DNA of 64,000 nt from positions 1 through 64,000 of the forward strand of contig BOKF01000030.1 of the NCBI GenBank assembly GCA_016860845.1, read 5' to 3'. Below, piece by piece: positions 35,534 to 44,281 of the stretch. Below the pieces are notes generated by a model. That model did no database searches. It had not been told where the DNA came from and saw only the letters and a program-made list of their open reading frames with translations. The position numbers were made by a program, and so were the translations under genes. Origin of the DNA: Chloroflexota bacterium (lineage in GTDB: Bacteria; Chloroflexota; Anaerolineae; 4572-78; J111). Within the stretch, counting starts at the first letter, position 1; each line of letters starts with the position of its first letter.

Positions 35534-36229
35534 TTACCGCTGGTAGCGCCGGGCAAACTCCACTAACCGTTTGCGGCCTGCCGGAGACAATCCCAGGCTG
35601 TCCAGTTCCGCCTGCAACTGGCCCAGCTCTCCATAACCGCTGACATAGCCGTTCACCCGCGCCGTCGCCGTCGAATTGACGAAATCCTGGGGGTCGGGAT
35701 AAATGGCCCGGTACTCGTCGAGCAGTTCCGCGGTGTAGCGGAGCATGTACTTTTGGTGGTAATCCTCGGCCAGGTAAAACTCGGGCGCTGGGAGAATCTC
35801 GGTTGTAATTTCAGCCGCGTACTTGGCGGCTTGTTGCGCTTTGCTGGCCAGTGCCAGTTGCCGCTGGGTCTCGTTGTGATAAAACACAGCGGCCATGTAT
35901 TGTTTACTCCACGAGCGCCGGGTGGGGCTGTGGCTGTTCCAGAAAATTTCCAACAGTTCTTCGTAAGAAATCCGGGCTGGATCATAGTCAAGTTGCAGCG
36001 TTTCGGTGTGGTCGCCGAGACTGTGGTAAGTAGGGTTGCGCTTTTTGCCGCCCGCATAGCCTACCCGCGTCCGCACCACGCCGGGGAGACTCCCAAACTG
36101 GGAGTCCGGCCCCCAGAATCAGCCCAAAGCAAAGGTGGCTGTTTCTGTTTGCGACGGCGCGGTGGCATCAAGCGGCGGGATGGCCGGGGTGGAAACGGCG
36201 GGGATGGGTGCCTTTTTGGCAAAAATCAT
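35534..36229 (-). CDS. msrA: Selenocysteine-containing peptide methionine sulfoxide reductase A
   Basis: 231 codons from ATG 36229 (AAGGAG 8 bases upstream) to the stop at 35534, with one in-frame TGA at 36121-36119 (codon 37). Reading that codon as selenocysteine gives ATFALG-U-FWGPDSQFG, exactly where MsrA has its catalytic Cys (GCFWG). Downstream motifs are normal: VVRTRVGYAGG, NPTYHSLGDHTET, IFWNSH, YMAAVFYHN, QKYML. A SECIS-like hairpin starts right after the TGA. The protein contains no Cys at all, so it has no resolving Cys and needs an external reductant. Reduces methionine-S-sulfoxide in the cytoplasm (no signal peptide). The alternative is a point-mutated pseudogene, less likely given the intact frame and hairpin. 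Confidence 0.87.
36083..36114 (-). promoter_or_regulatory. Bacterial SECIS-like hairpin in msrA
   Basis: Minus-strand RNA after UGA: an 8-bp stem GACUCCCA/UGGGAGUC (36106-36099 with 36095-36088) capped by GUU, with a possible lower GGGG/CCCC stem. The loop G is 21 nt after the UGA, inside the known window for SelB-bound bacterial SECIS elements, which need a G at loop position 1-2. Confidence 0.75.
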
Positions 36230-36253
36230 AACTCAGCTCCTTGAATAATAAAT

Positions 36254-36285
36254 GCGGAGTGTCAAAGTGCACTTTGACACTCCGC
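36254..36285. repeat. 32-bp perfect palindrome upstream of msrA, family H
   Basis: GCGGAGTGTCAAAGTG followed by its exact complement, 25 bases upstream of the msrA ATG and partly before its ribosome site. May act as an operator, a leader hairpin, or a dispersed palindrome; shares its core with 26949-26970. Confidence 0.8.
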
Positions 36286-36579
36286 GTTTTCATTCAGAGG
36301 CGTGGCAAAGCTGATGACGACACTCGATAAATTTGGAATAAAGCTTACCTATCTGAATCATAAGCTAAATACCTTACAAATTGCTTAAATTTTTGGAGCG
36401 GCCAATTCTGAAATCACTGACACCGCTACTATCTATATTTCAGCGATTTCAAACCCATCTTCGGCAAGGTAGCCGTACCCAAAATTTTAATACAGTGGGA
36501 CTACCTTCTCCTTCTACTTAAAGCAATAATCGGGTATAATGCTGCCCAGCAATTATTTCATTATTGTGTAAAAGGTAAA
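36286..36579. other. Intergenic region between msrA and metallopeptidase genes
   Basis: AT-rich, no open frame of note. A TATAAT at 36535-36540 lies 40 bases before the plus-strand ATG at 36580 and may be its -10; no convincing -35 was found. Confidence 0.4.
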
Positions 36580-38064
36580 ATGACCGTTTTCAGATTTTCT
36601 CCCTTCCTCGTCCCACTCCTCATGCTGCTCCTCACCGCCTTCATCCAGTCTGCCCAAACAGACCCCATCCATGGCCGGCCCAAAACCCAGGCTCGACCGG
36701 CCTTGAGTGGACCTGTAAAAACTCATGCCTCCGAACATTTCCTGATTCACTACACCCTGCAAGGGGAAGATGCCGTTGCTCGAACGGACGACGACGGCAA
36801 CGATCTGCCCGATTTTGTCGAGGCAGTGGCCGAGGCGCTGGAATTCTCCTGGCAGCGCCAGGTTGAAGCCATGGGCTGGCGGCCGCCGCTGCTGGATGAG
36901 GGAGAGGGCGGCGATAGCAAACTGGATGTCTACCTGGAAGATCAAAGCGACCTCTTTGGCAGCGGCGATTTGTTTGGCTATACCGACACTTTCGGCGGTT
37001 TTGTCGGGGATAACCCCGTCACCCCGAGAGAGGAGGCTACCTCTGCTTACGGCTATCTGAGTTTGGATAACGATTACGACCCCGATCAGTTTGACCTGTA
37101 TGAACTTGATCCGCTGGATGCCATGCGCACCACGGTAGCCCACGAGTTTAATCATGCACTTCAATCCGCTTACGACGACAATGATCCCTACGCCTGGATT
37201 TACGAGGCAACGGCCGTCTGGATGGAGGATGAGCTTTACCCGGAGCTTGGCGGTGGGCGCAGCTACCTGGCCGATTATATGGACGCGCCTGACCTTTGTC
37301 CCCTCAGCATGGGCCGTGACGACCAGGATGTGCGCTGGTACGGCGGCTGGATTTTGCTGCGCTACCTGGCCGAGCAGCATGGCGGACCGGAAACTATCCG
37401 GCGGCTCTGGGAAAATATGGCCGAACTGGACGGTCTGACCGCCCTGGTAACAACCTTGCGGGAACAAAATGTTACCTTGACTGAACTGCTGGTCAACTTT
37501 GCCGTGGCCAACCTGCTCAAATCGGACTGCCCGGCCAATGCCCCGTATTGTTACGCCCACGGCAGCGACTATCTACGCCCCTACGTCGAAGGCTCGCTGC
37601 GGGTAGAGGCCGGAGCAGCCAAAACGTTTGTGCCCAAGGATGGTGTGCAGCATTTCGGCGCCGATTATATCCGGCTCAAAAGCGACGGCCCGATCCGGCT
37701 GACTTTCCGGGGATCGCCGGCGGGTGAGTGGCAACTGCGGCTGGTCGGCTTGACCGGTGAAACGGCTGAAGTCATTCCGTGGACCGAATCCAGCCCAACC
37801 ACGGCTGACCCATCAGCCTTTGAAAAGCTCTACTTCTACGTTTTTCTGTGGTTAGAGTTGAAGCCAGCCACAGAGGTGGAAATGAGCAAGTATCAACCGC
37901 TTCAATTTTTTAGCATATTGAAAGAATTTAACGCCGTTGCCTTAAGTGTCGTCCCCGCCCCTGGCAACTGGGGAGCAACGAATGCACCCTCGTTGACGGT
38001 GGCCGGTTCCTCAAAACAATCCCGCAGCCACGGAATGAATTCTAGCATGGAACAGGCCGGATGA
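36580..38064 (+). CDS. Secreted zinc metallopeptidase-like protein with displaced C-terminus
   Basis: 494 aa. Signal peptide (MTVFRFSPFLVPLLMLLLTA, cut near SAQTDP). The N-terminal domain (ASEHFLIHYT, DDDGNDLPDFVEAVAEALEFSW) and zinc motif VAHEFNHALQ (His188, Glu189, His192), with IYEATAVWMED supplying a likely third ligand, match the gluzincin-like MXAN_6640-type putative proteases. Residues up to about 430 look native. The last ~54 codons (from 37902) are antisense to the 3' end of the convergent dehydratase gene, so the natural C-terminus seems lost or extended by rearrangement. RBS AAAGG before ATG 36580. Confidence 0.8.
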   Translation: MTVFRFSPFLVPLLMLLLTAFIQSAQTDPIHGRPKTQARPALSGPVKTHASEHFLIHYTLQGEDAVARTDDDGNDLPDFVEAVAEALEFSWQRQVEAMGWRPPLLDEGEGGDSKLDVYLEDQSDLFGSGDLFGYTDTFGGFVGDNPVTPREEATSAYGYLSLDNDYDPDQFDLYELDPLDAMRTTVAHEFNHALQSAYDDNDPYAWIYEATAVWMEDELYPELGGGRSYLADYMDAPDLCPLSMGRDDQDVRWYGGWILLRYLAEQHGGPETIRRLWENMAELDGLTALVTTLREQNVTLTELLVNFAVANLLKSDCPANAPYCYAHGSDYLRPYVEGSLRVEAGAAKTFVPKDGVQHFGADYIRLKSDGPIRLTFRGSPAGEWQLRLVGLTGETAEVIPWTESSPTTADPSAFEKLYFYVFLWLELKPATEVEMSKYQPLQFFSILKEFNAVALSVVPAPGNWGATNAPSLTVAGSSKQSRSHGMNSSMEQAG

Positions 38065-39020
38065 GCCAGGGCCAGGTGAAGGTGCACCTGCATCATATCG
38101 CCGATGTGGGGTACTACCGGCAGGTGGTGAGCCAGGGCCAGATCGGCTACCTGCTGCCACTCGGTAATGCCAGCCAGCCGCACGGCATCGGCCTGCACAA
38201 AATGGACAGCCCCCGCCTGAATGAAATTGCGAAAATCATCGAGAGTATAGAGTTGCTCGCCTAAAGCAATAGGCGTTGCCAAGTGGCGAGCCAGAGCAAC
38301 GTGCCCCCCCATGTCGTCGTACCACAGCGGTTCCTCAAACCAGTAGACCTCATAATCAGCGAAGTGGCGACCGATAAGCAACGCTGTGGGCAGGTCCCAG
38401 CGACCATTGGCATCAACCATTAACTTGGTCCGGGGACCAATAGCCCGGCGCACCGCCTCAAGCCGTTCCAGGTCGTCATAAGGATTGGGACTGCCCACCT
38501 TGATTTTGACGCCCTGATAGCCCTGTTCCTCCACCAACTGGCGGCAGTCGGCCACCAGTTGTTCCCGTGACCAGTTCAGCCAGCCCCCATCGGTGTTGTA
38601 GCCTTCGATCCTTTTTGTGGCGCTACCGCCTAGCAACTGCCACAACGGTACTCCGGCAGCTTTGGCTTTGAGATCCCATAGTGCGACGTCCACCGCACTC
38701 AGGGCCAAATGGGTAATCCCACTGCGGCCCACCCATTGTAAGGGGGGAAAGTGATACAGTTTCCGCCAGAGGTACTGCACTTCCAGTGGGTTTTCGCCAA
38801 GCAGCAGGGGGGCATACGTATGAGCGATGCAATCAGTGATGAGGCGATCGGTGGGCAGGTGAGCATGGGTGCCGGTGTAGCCATATCCCGACAGCCCGGC
38901 GTCGGTATAGAGGATGACGCCCGGCGCACCCCAATGCGTTACCTGGTGGGTGCTATCGGCAATTTGACTGCGGGTGACCGGCACATGGAGGATAAAAGTT
39001 TCAACCTTGGTTATTTTCAT
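37902..39020 (-). CDS. Mandelate racemase/muconate lactonizing-family enzyme (sugar acid dehydratase-like)
   Basis: 372 aa, enolase superfamily. Residues expected for the MR subgroup are all present: KIK (Lys172, Lys174), metal ligands Asp203 (VDANGRWD), Glu229 (WFEEP) and Glu255 (LGEQ), and His305 (VVPHIGD). Such enzymes abstract an alpha proton from a carboxylate, usually dehydrating or epimerising sugar acids. Last gene of the long minus-strand catabolic run, GGGGGAG before ATG 39020. The 3' end overlaps the convergent metallopeptidase gene by 163 bases. Confidence 0.92.
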   Translation of the reverse strand: MKITKVETFILHVPVTRSQIADSTHQVTHWGAPGVILYTDAGLSGYGYTGTHAHLPTDRLITDCIAHTYAPLLLGENPLEVQYLWRKLYHFPPLQWVGRSGITHLALSAVDVALWDLKAKAAGVPLWQLLGGSATKRIEGYNTDGGWLNWSREQLVADCRQLVEEQGYQGVKIKVGSPNPYDDLERLEAVRRAIGPRTKLMVDANGRWDLPTALLIGRHFADYEVYWFEEPLWYDDMGGHVALARHLATPIALGEQLYTLDDFRNFIQAGAVHFVQADAVRLAGITEWQQVADLALAHHLPVVPHIGDMMQVHLHLALAHPACSMLEFIPWLRDCFEEPATVNEGAFVAPQLPGAGTTLKATALNSFNMLKN

Positions 39021-39042
39021 GCCGATGCTCCCCCTTTTTCCC

Positions 39043-39819
39043 CTATAATTTAGCGGCTGAGTCTACATCCAAATAAAGCCGGGCGTGCTGCACCTGGCGC
39101 AAGATTGAGCCGGGGCGCTCTTCGCTGACCGGCTCGGTCAGACAGGCCCATACCGCTTCGGCTTTGCGAGCTTCGGGCACCAGGCACAAGATCTGTCGAG
39201 GGGCCAGCAGAGCCGGAATGGTCAGGGTGATAGCATGGGTTGGCACTTCGGCCAGGGAGCCGAAGTGACCCTCGCCAACCTGCTGGCGGCGGCTGGCGGC
39301 GGCCAGCTCGATCACTTTGACCCAGACAGGATCGTTAAACAGGGCGTAGGGCGGATCGTTGAAGGCAATGTGGCCATTTTCACCCCAGCCCAGGGCTACC
39401 ATATCAGGGGGATAGGCACGCAGCAGAGCTTCATATTCGCGGCAGGTTGTTTCGACATTGTCCGTTTGGCCGGAGACCGGATAAAAGGCCTTGACTGTGA
39501 CAAAATCCAGAAAGTGGCGCTGCAGAAATACGGGAAAACTGGCCGGGTGGCGGGGGTCGAGGCCCAGGTACTCGTCCATATGAAAAATACGAACCTTGGA
39601 CCAGGCAATCCCCGGCAGGTTTCTTAGCGCTTCTAAAAAAGTAAGCTGCGAGTTGCCAGTTGCCAGGATAAGACTGGCTTCCCCTTTTTCGGCAATCGCC
39701 CTGTTGATGATTTCACGGGCGTCCAGAGCCGCGGCCTGGCCTAACTCCTGATTGCTGCGATAAATGGCGACAGGAAGCTGGTCATACTGGCTTGTTTTGA
39801 GTGGTTCCATTGAGTTCAC
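39043..39819 (-). CDS. nagB: Glucosamine-6-phosphate deaminase-like
   Basis: 258 aa from GTG 39819 (AAGGAAGG upstream; ATG 39810 also possible). It has LATGNSQLTFLEAL (phosphate loop), FHMDEYLGLDP (catalytic Asp) and GWGENGHIAFNDP (catalytic His/Glu), as in NagB. Converts glucosamine-6-P to fructose-6-P and ammonia, or acts on a related ketosamine. Its presence beside DegT, SDR and Gfo/Idh genes implies that the pathway ends in an amino-sugar phosphate. No NagA is adjacent, but two amidohydrolases lie upstream. Confidence 0.9.
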   Translation of the reverse strand: MNSMEPLKTSQYDQLPVAIYRSNQELGQAAALDAREIINRAIAEKGEASLILATGNSQLTFLEALRNLPGIAWSKVRIFHMDEYLGLDPRHPASFPVFLQRHFLDFVTVKAFYPVSGQTDNVETTCREYEALLRAYPPDMVALGWGENGHIAFNDPPYALFNDPVWVKVIELAAASRRQQVGEGHFGSLAEVPTHAITLTIPALLAPRQILCLVPEARKAEAVWACLTEPVSEERPGSILRQVQHARLYLDVDSAAKL

Positions 39820-39845
39820 GTTTCCTTCCTTAGGATAGGGTAATA

Positions 39846-40607
39846 TTAAAAACCGATACTGGCCCCGCCGTCAACCGGCAGCACCACGCCGGTGACAAAC
39901 TTGGCAGCAGGCGAGCATAAATAGACGATGGCATAGCCAATGTCAAGGGGTTCGCCCATCCGGCCCAGCGGGGTGCGGCTCAGTGCTTTCGCTTTTCTGG
40001 CCGGGTCGCTTTCAAAGGCTCGGCGGGTCATGTCGGTTTCGATCCAGCCCGGGGCGACTGCATTCACCCGAACCCCATGGGGTGAAAGTTCAACCGCCAG
40101 GGCACGGGTTAATCCCAGCAGGGAACTCTTGGCTGCGGTGTAGGGGGAAATCTGGGGAATCCCGAACAGAGCCGCCATCGAGAGAATCATGATAATCGAG
40201 CCGCGCTGGCGCTCCAGCATGCGGCGGCCGCACTCTCGACTCAAGGCAAAAGAGCCAAACAGATGGGTTTGCATGATCTGGGCCAGTTCCACATCTTTTG
40301 TTTCGATGGCTGGTTTTTTAGAAATAATCCCGGCATTATTGACCAAAATATCGAGAGGCCCATACTGCTGCTCAATCTGTTCAATCAGGACGGGCGTGGA
40401 CGCCAAATCAGTTACGTCGTGGCGCAAATAATGAGCCGCCGGACCAAGTTGAGCACAGGCTTCCTGGAGTGGCTCGACCCGCCGCCCGGTCAGAATCACC
40501 TGCGCGCCGGCTTCCACTAGCGCCTGGCAGGTGGCCAGACCTAACCCGCTGCCCCCGCCGGTGACCAGGGCCCATTGATTCTCCAAACGAAAAGGGTTGC
40601 CGGTCAT
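39846..40607 (-). CDS. Short-chain dehydrogenase/reductase
   Basis: 253 aa classical SDR. Cofactor loop TGGGSGLGLATCQ, VNNAGI (NNAG), catalytic Ser region IMILSMAAL, YxxxK in SPYTAAKSSLLG, and C-terminal VVLPVDGGASIGF. GR following beta2 (LTGRR) favours NADP. Likely oxidises or reduces a sugar or sugar-acid intermediate within the catabolic run. GGGAG site before ATG 40607. Confidence 0.94.
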   Translation of the reverse strand: MTGNPFRLENQWALVTGGGSGLGLATCQALVEAGAQVILTGRRVEPLQEACAQLGPAAHYLRHDVTDLASTPVLIEQIEQQYGPLDILVNNAGIISKKPAIETKDVELAQIMQTHLFGSFALSRECGRRMLERQRGSIIMILSMAALFGIPQISPYTAAKSSLLGLTRALAVELSPHGVRVNAVAPGWIETDMTRRAFESDPARKAKALSRTPLGRMGEPLDIGYAIVYLCSPAAKFVTGVVLPVDGGASIGF

Positions 40608-40650
40608 TAATCACTCCCGCTCAAGCATACCTATATTGGCCGTCAAGGTC

Positions 40651-41682
40651 TCAACCCAGTTCGATCCATTTTTTTTGACGGTGTGACTCATAAATAGCCC
40701 GGATGATGGCGACGGAGTGGCGCGCCTCAGCGCCTGTAACCGCCGGTGCGCGGTTATTGAAGATGGCCTCGATCATATCGGCAAGTTGACGGCGATGGAG
40801 TTCGTAACCAATGCCGGTGGCCACCGCAGCGCCGCCACCTTGCGTGCTTTCCAGGGCTAACATCTGCTCCTCTTCATCCGGCGTCGCATCCTTCAGTTTC
40901 CACATCACAATTCGCCCATCCTCCAAAACAATGGTTCCCTGGTCGCCATGTAGTTCCAACCGGCCACTATCGCCGGGCCAGCTTGCCGTACTGCCCTCGA
41001 TGGCTCCCAAAGCGCTATTGGCAAGGGTCAGCAGAGCCACAGCCGTGTCCTCCGTTTCCATGCGGTGCGCCAGGGTGGCGGTCCTGGCGACGATGCCGGT
41101 GACCGGTCCGGCCAAATAATTGAGCAGATCAATGTGGTGAATCCCCTGATTCATCAACGCCCCCCCGCCATCTAAAGCCCAGGTTCCTTTCCAATCACTG
41201 GTATCGTAGTAGGACTGGGGGCGATACCATTTAATATAGGCGTCCGCCAAGGTGAGCCGGCCCAAGCGGCCGGCCGCGAGTGCCTGCCTCGCCAGGGCTG
41301 GCCCCTGCATAAATCGCAAGGGAAAAATGCAGGTCAGTTTTACCCCAGCTTTTTCTGCGGCCTCAATCATACGGTCTACTCGCTCCAGGGTCACCTCGAT
41401 TGGTTTTTCGACGACCACATGTTTACCCGCCGCAGCGGCGGCCTCGGCCATCTCGGCATGAGCGCCGCTTGGGGTGCAGATGCAAACGACATCCACATCA
41501 GAACGGGCTACGGCCTGGCGATAATCATTAACCCAAACTGCACCGGCTGGCTGCACCAGAGCGCGGGCCTTTTCTTCGTTCCGGCTACAGACGACGGTTA
41601 ACTTCGCCTCTGGAATAGCCCCCAGCGCCTGGGCATGGACGCCGCCAATAAAACCTGCGCCAACGATACAAAAACGCAACAT
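40651..41682 (-). CDS. Gfo/Idh/MocA-family oxidoreductase
   Basis: 343 aa. Rossmann start FCIVGAGFIGGVHAQAL, VCICTPSGAHAEMA, catalytic VEKPIEVTLERVD, and ALDGGGALMNQGIHHIDLL in the substrate domain (Lys and His of the family). Inositol/glucose-fructose-oxidoreductase-like, acting on a sugar hydroxyl. Next to a DegT aminotransferase: this pair commonly makes or breaks 3-amino sugars (oxidation to ketose, then transamination). Confidence 0.93.
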   Translation of the reverse strand: MLRFCIVGAGFIGGVHAQALGAIPEAKLTVVCSRNEEKARALVQPAGAVWVNDYRQAVARSDVDVVCICTPSGAHAEMAEAAAAAGKHVVVEKPIEVTLERVDRMIEAAEKAGVKLTCIFPLRFMQGPALARQALAAGRLGRLTLADAYIKWYRPQSYYDTSDWKGTWALDGGGALMNQGIHHIDLLNYLAGPVTGIVARTATLAHRMETEDTAVALLTLANSALGAIEGSTASWPGDSGRLELHGDQGTIVLEDGRIVMWKLKDATPDEEEQMLALESTQGGGAAVATGIGYELHRRQLADMIEAIFNNRAPAVTGAEARHSVAIIRAIYESHRQKKWIELG

Positions 41683-41696
41683 CTGCCTCTCTCCGG

Positions 41697-42905
41697 TTAT
41701 TTGTGCCAGTGCTTGATTTTGGCGATTGCCTCAACAATATCATTAATCTCTTTCTCGCCGCCAAGCAGCAAATTCTGGGGCAGCCAAACGGCTTCCTCCT
41801 GACTCAACCGTTCGGCGACAGGGCAGGCGGGCGGGGGAGAAATATCTTTGCGAAAAGCCTGCAATTTCCTCAACCCATCCTGGAGTGCCGGCGACTCATT
41901 CAGTGGGAGGTAGCCCGGAGTGCAAGGAACACCCTCAGCCTGCAAGGCGGCAATAAAATCCTGACGGGGTAACCCGCCAAACACCTCTCGTTTATAGCGA
42001 AACACAAAGAGGTGCCAGGCATGGCGGGTAACCCTGGAGTCAACCCTGAGCGGATCAATCCCTGGGATTGATCGGAGGGACTCGTCCAGATGCAAAGCAT
42101 TTTCGTGGCGTCGCCGGGCCAATTCGTCAGCCCGTTCCAACTGGGCCAGCAAAATCGCGCCTTGCCACTCGGTCATGCGGTAGTTTCCCCCTTGACGCAC
42201 GTGCTCGTACCATAAACCGCCTTTGCGCCGGCCCACATTATGCAGCGACCAGCACAGGTCGGCCAGGTAGTCGTCATTGGTCACAAGGATGCCCCCTTCA
42301 CCGGCGGTAATATTTTTGCTCGCCTGAAAACTGAACGTGCCCAGTTCACCCAACGCCCCTACGCGCTGCCCCCGCCATTCTGCTCCCCAAGCCTGGCAGG
42401 CATCTTCGACAACCCGCAGTTTGTGCCTTTGGGCAATAGTCAAAATACCATCCATATCAGCCGGCTGCCCGGCGATATGCACCGGCATAATCGCCTTGGT
42501 TTTGGCCGTTATTGCCTCTTCAATCCGGTCAATATCTATCGCTGCGGTTTCGGGATCAATATCAACGAAAATGGGTAATGCCCCAACCGAAATAATCGCA
42601 TTAACCGTGGCAATAAAAGTGTAAGGCGTGGTAATTACCTCATCTCCTGGACCAACGCCTACGGCTCTTAAGGCAATCTCAAGGGCAGCCGTGCCGTTGA
42701 CCACACAAATGCCGTATCTGGCGTGTTGATAAGCAGCAAAAGCCTGTTCAAAAGCCTGAACCTTAGTTCCCGACAGCATGCCCCAATCGCCGGAGTGGAG
42801 AACTTCTAACAGCAACCTCTCCTCTTTTTCATCCCAAATGGGCCAGCGAGGAAAAGGATTCTGCCGGACCGGCACTCCGCCTTCGATCGCGAGTTTTTCT
42901 GTCAT
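41697..42905 (-). CDS. DegT/DnrJ/EryC1/StrS PLP aminotransferase
   Basis: 402 aa. PLP site SFQASKNITAGEGG (Schiff-base Lys), VEDACQAWGA (Asp binding pyridine N), NGTAALEIALRAVGVGPGDEV, and RRGGLWYE-type C-terminal region. Family members transaminate keto sugars or make aminocyclitols. In a degradative operon it may run in reverse, removing the amino group. Spaced 15 bases from the following Gfo gene, so cotranscribed. Confidence 0.93.
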   Translation of the reverse strand: MTEKLAIEGGVPVRQNPFPRWPIWDEKEERLLLEVLHSGDWGMLSGTKVQAFEQAFAAYQHARYGICVVNGTAALEIALRAVGVGPGDEVITTPYTFIATVNAIISVGALPIFVDIDPETAAIDIDRIEEAITAKTKAIMPVHIAGQPADMDGILTIAQRHKLRVVEDACQAWGAEWRGQRVGALGELGTFSFQASKNITAGEGGILVTNDDYLADLCWSLHNVGRRKGGLWYEHVRQGGNYRMTEWQGAILLAQLERADELARRRHENALHLDESLRSIPGIDPLRVDSRVTRHAWHLFVFRYKREVFGGLPRQDFIAALQAEGVPCTPGYLPLNESPALQDGLRKLQAFRKDISPPPACPVAERLSQEEAVWLPQNLLLGGEKEINDIVEAIAKIKHWHK

Positions 42906-42942
42906 TGCCTATTCCTTTTAACCTTCATGTTCTGGTAATCTT

Positions 42943-44271
42943 TCAGATAAAGCTGGCCAGAGCCTGAAAACTTTGTTTTGCAGCCTGATCGAGACCCAGC
43001 GCAAATGGCCCTGGACCCGTTTTGAACAACTGCGCCGACTCAACCACTTCATATCCCCCGGCGGTGAGCTGTTCATCCGTTGGCAGATAGCCACTGGTAT
43101 CCTGACAGTACCCCCAGGCAATCAGGTTCACCTCATTCAACCAGTTACGTAGCTGGCTCAGCCATGCGGCCAGCGACTCACCGGCAAACCAGGCAATACG
43201 ATGCTGGGGGGTCAGCCGGATCAGCCCAATCTCCCACGGTACCGTCCGTACTGTCGGCAGACCGGCTTGCAGATGCTGGAGCCAATACTGTCCAAAGTTC
43301 CGGGTTAGCTCATCTTCCTGCCCGGCCAGGGTTTCCCAATAGCTGAGCGGCGGTATTCGCTGGAGATCTCGTTTGGCTTGAAACCAGCCGGATGCAGCCC
43401 CCAGAGTGAGATCAAGCGTCTCCCCTTCCGCTCCCAGCGCATTTAGCACGTCCTCGGCCAACTGCGCGCCGACCTGTTCTACATCTGCCGGGTTGGAATC
43501 GCGAAAATTGACCCTATCCAGATCGGCCAAGATTCGCGGACGCACGTCGCCGGCCAGGCCCTGGATAAACTGGCAGTGAACTCGCTGCCCCAGGCTTTGT
43601 TTGAGCCGGCGGCGGCAGACACCCGGGTAATCTGCCGAGAGGCCATCCCAACAGAATTTGTATACAATGACCGGGTGGCAGCCATAGCTGAACAGGATAC
43701 AGGAGTCGTCCCCGCTGACGGCTGTCAGGTAAAGCACCCATAGATCGGGATTATAGCTGCCTTCTGGATTGGGAGCCATGACCGTCTTGCCGGCAGCATC
43801 GCGTTTGCGCCGGTTGATGCCAATATGCGACTGCCCCAAGTGCCATTTTATCTTGACTGGCTGGAGTTTCTCAACTGCTTCCCAGCCAAGGCGCAGAATA
43901 TGCTGATCCCGCTCGTTTTCGTAAGCCACTAACGGTTGCGGCGGGGGTAAGAGGGTCGCCAGCATGCTAAAATTACCCATTGGCCCGCTGTGGGTGTGCG
44001 AGCAGTTGATGATGACCGCTTCATAAGGTACGCCGGTCAGCGCGGCCAGGTCATGCCGAAGCTTGACCACTCGCTCCGGCGCTAAACCATCTTGGTCCAG
44101 CGAAACCCACAAGCTGCGGTTCCCGCCGGCGTCTTCCAGGGCCAGGGCCTGCGCCAGCAGAGGGTCCAAAACGGCAGCGCCCGGCGCAAAACGCGGCCCC
44201 CGGCCGCCCATGGGCAGCCCCAGGGGCGGGGTAATTTCTCCTTCCGCCCAGCCGGCTTTGGCTACGCCCAT
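42943..44271 (-). CDS. Neutral ceramidase-family-like hydrolase, nucleophile absent
   Basis: 442 aa. N-terminal signature AGWAEGEITPPLGLPMGGRG and NCSHTHSGPMGNF place it with neutral/alkaline non-lysosomal ceramidase N-domains. In true ceramidases the nucleophile Ser lies in a GDVSPN motif; here the segment reads GLAGDVRPRILAD, so Ser is replaced by Arg. There is no signal peptide, and the C-terminal Ig-like domain is missing. Probably a cytosolic metal-dependent enzyme on an amide or sugar substrate rather than a ceramidase. GGAG 13 bases before ATG 44271. Confidence 0.8.
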   Translation of the reverse strand: MGVAKAGWAEGEITPPLGLPMGGRGPRFAPGAAVLDPLLAQALALEDAGGNRSLWVSLDQDGLAPERVVKLRHDLAALTGVPYEAVIINCSHTHSGPMGNFSMLATLLPPPQPLVAYENERDQHILRLGWEAVEKLQPVKIKWHLGQSHIGINRRKRDAAGKTVMAPNPEGSYNPDLWVLYLTAVSGDDSCILFSYGCHPVIVYKFCWDGLSADYPGVCRRRLKQSLGQRVHCQFIQGLAGDVRPRILADLDRVNFRDSNPADVEQVGAQLAEDVLNALGAEGETLDLTLGAASGWFQAKRDLQRIPPLSYWETLAGQEDELTRNFGQYWLQHLQAGLPTVRTVPWEIGLIRLTPQHRIAWFAGESLAAWLSQLRNWLNEVNLIAWGYCQDTSGYLPTDEQLTAGGYEVVESAQLFKTGPGPFALGLDQAAKQSFQALASFI

Positions 44272-44281
44272 ATCTTAATCG

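Noticed and set aside
36119..36121. In-frame TGA in msrA as a simple nonsense mutation
   Set aside because: Frame and all downstream motifs are intact, TGA replaces precisely the catalytic Cys codon, and a SECIS-like hairpin follows. Kept only as the alternative.
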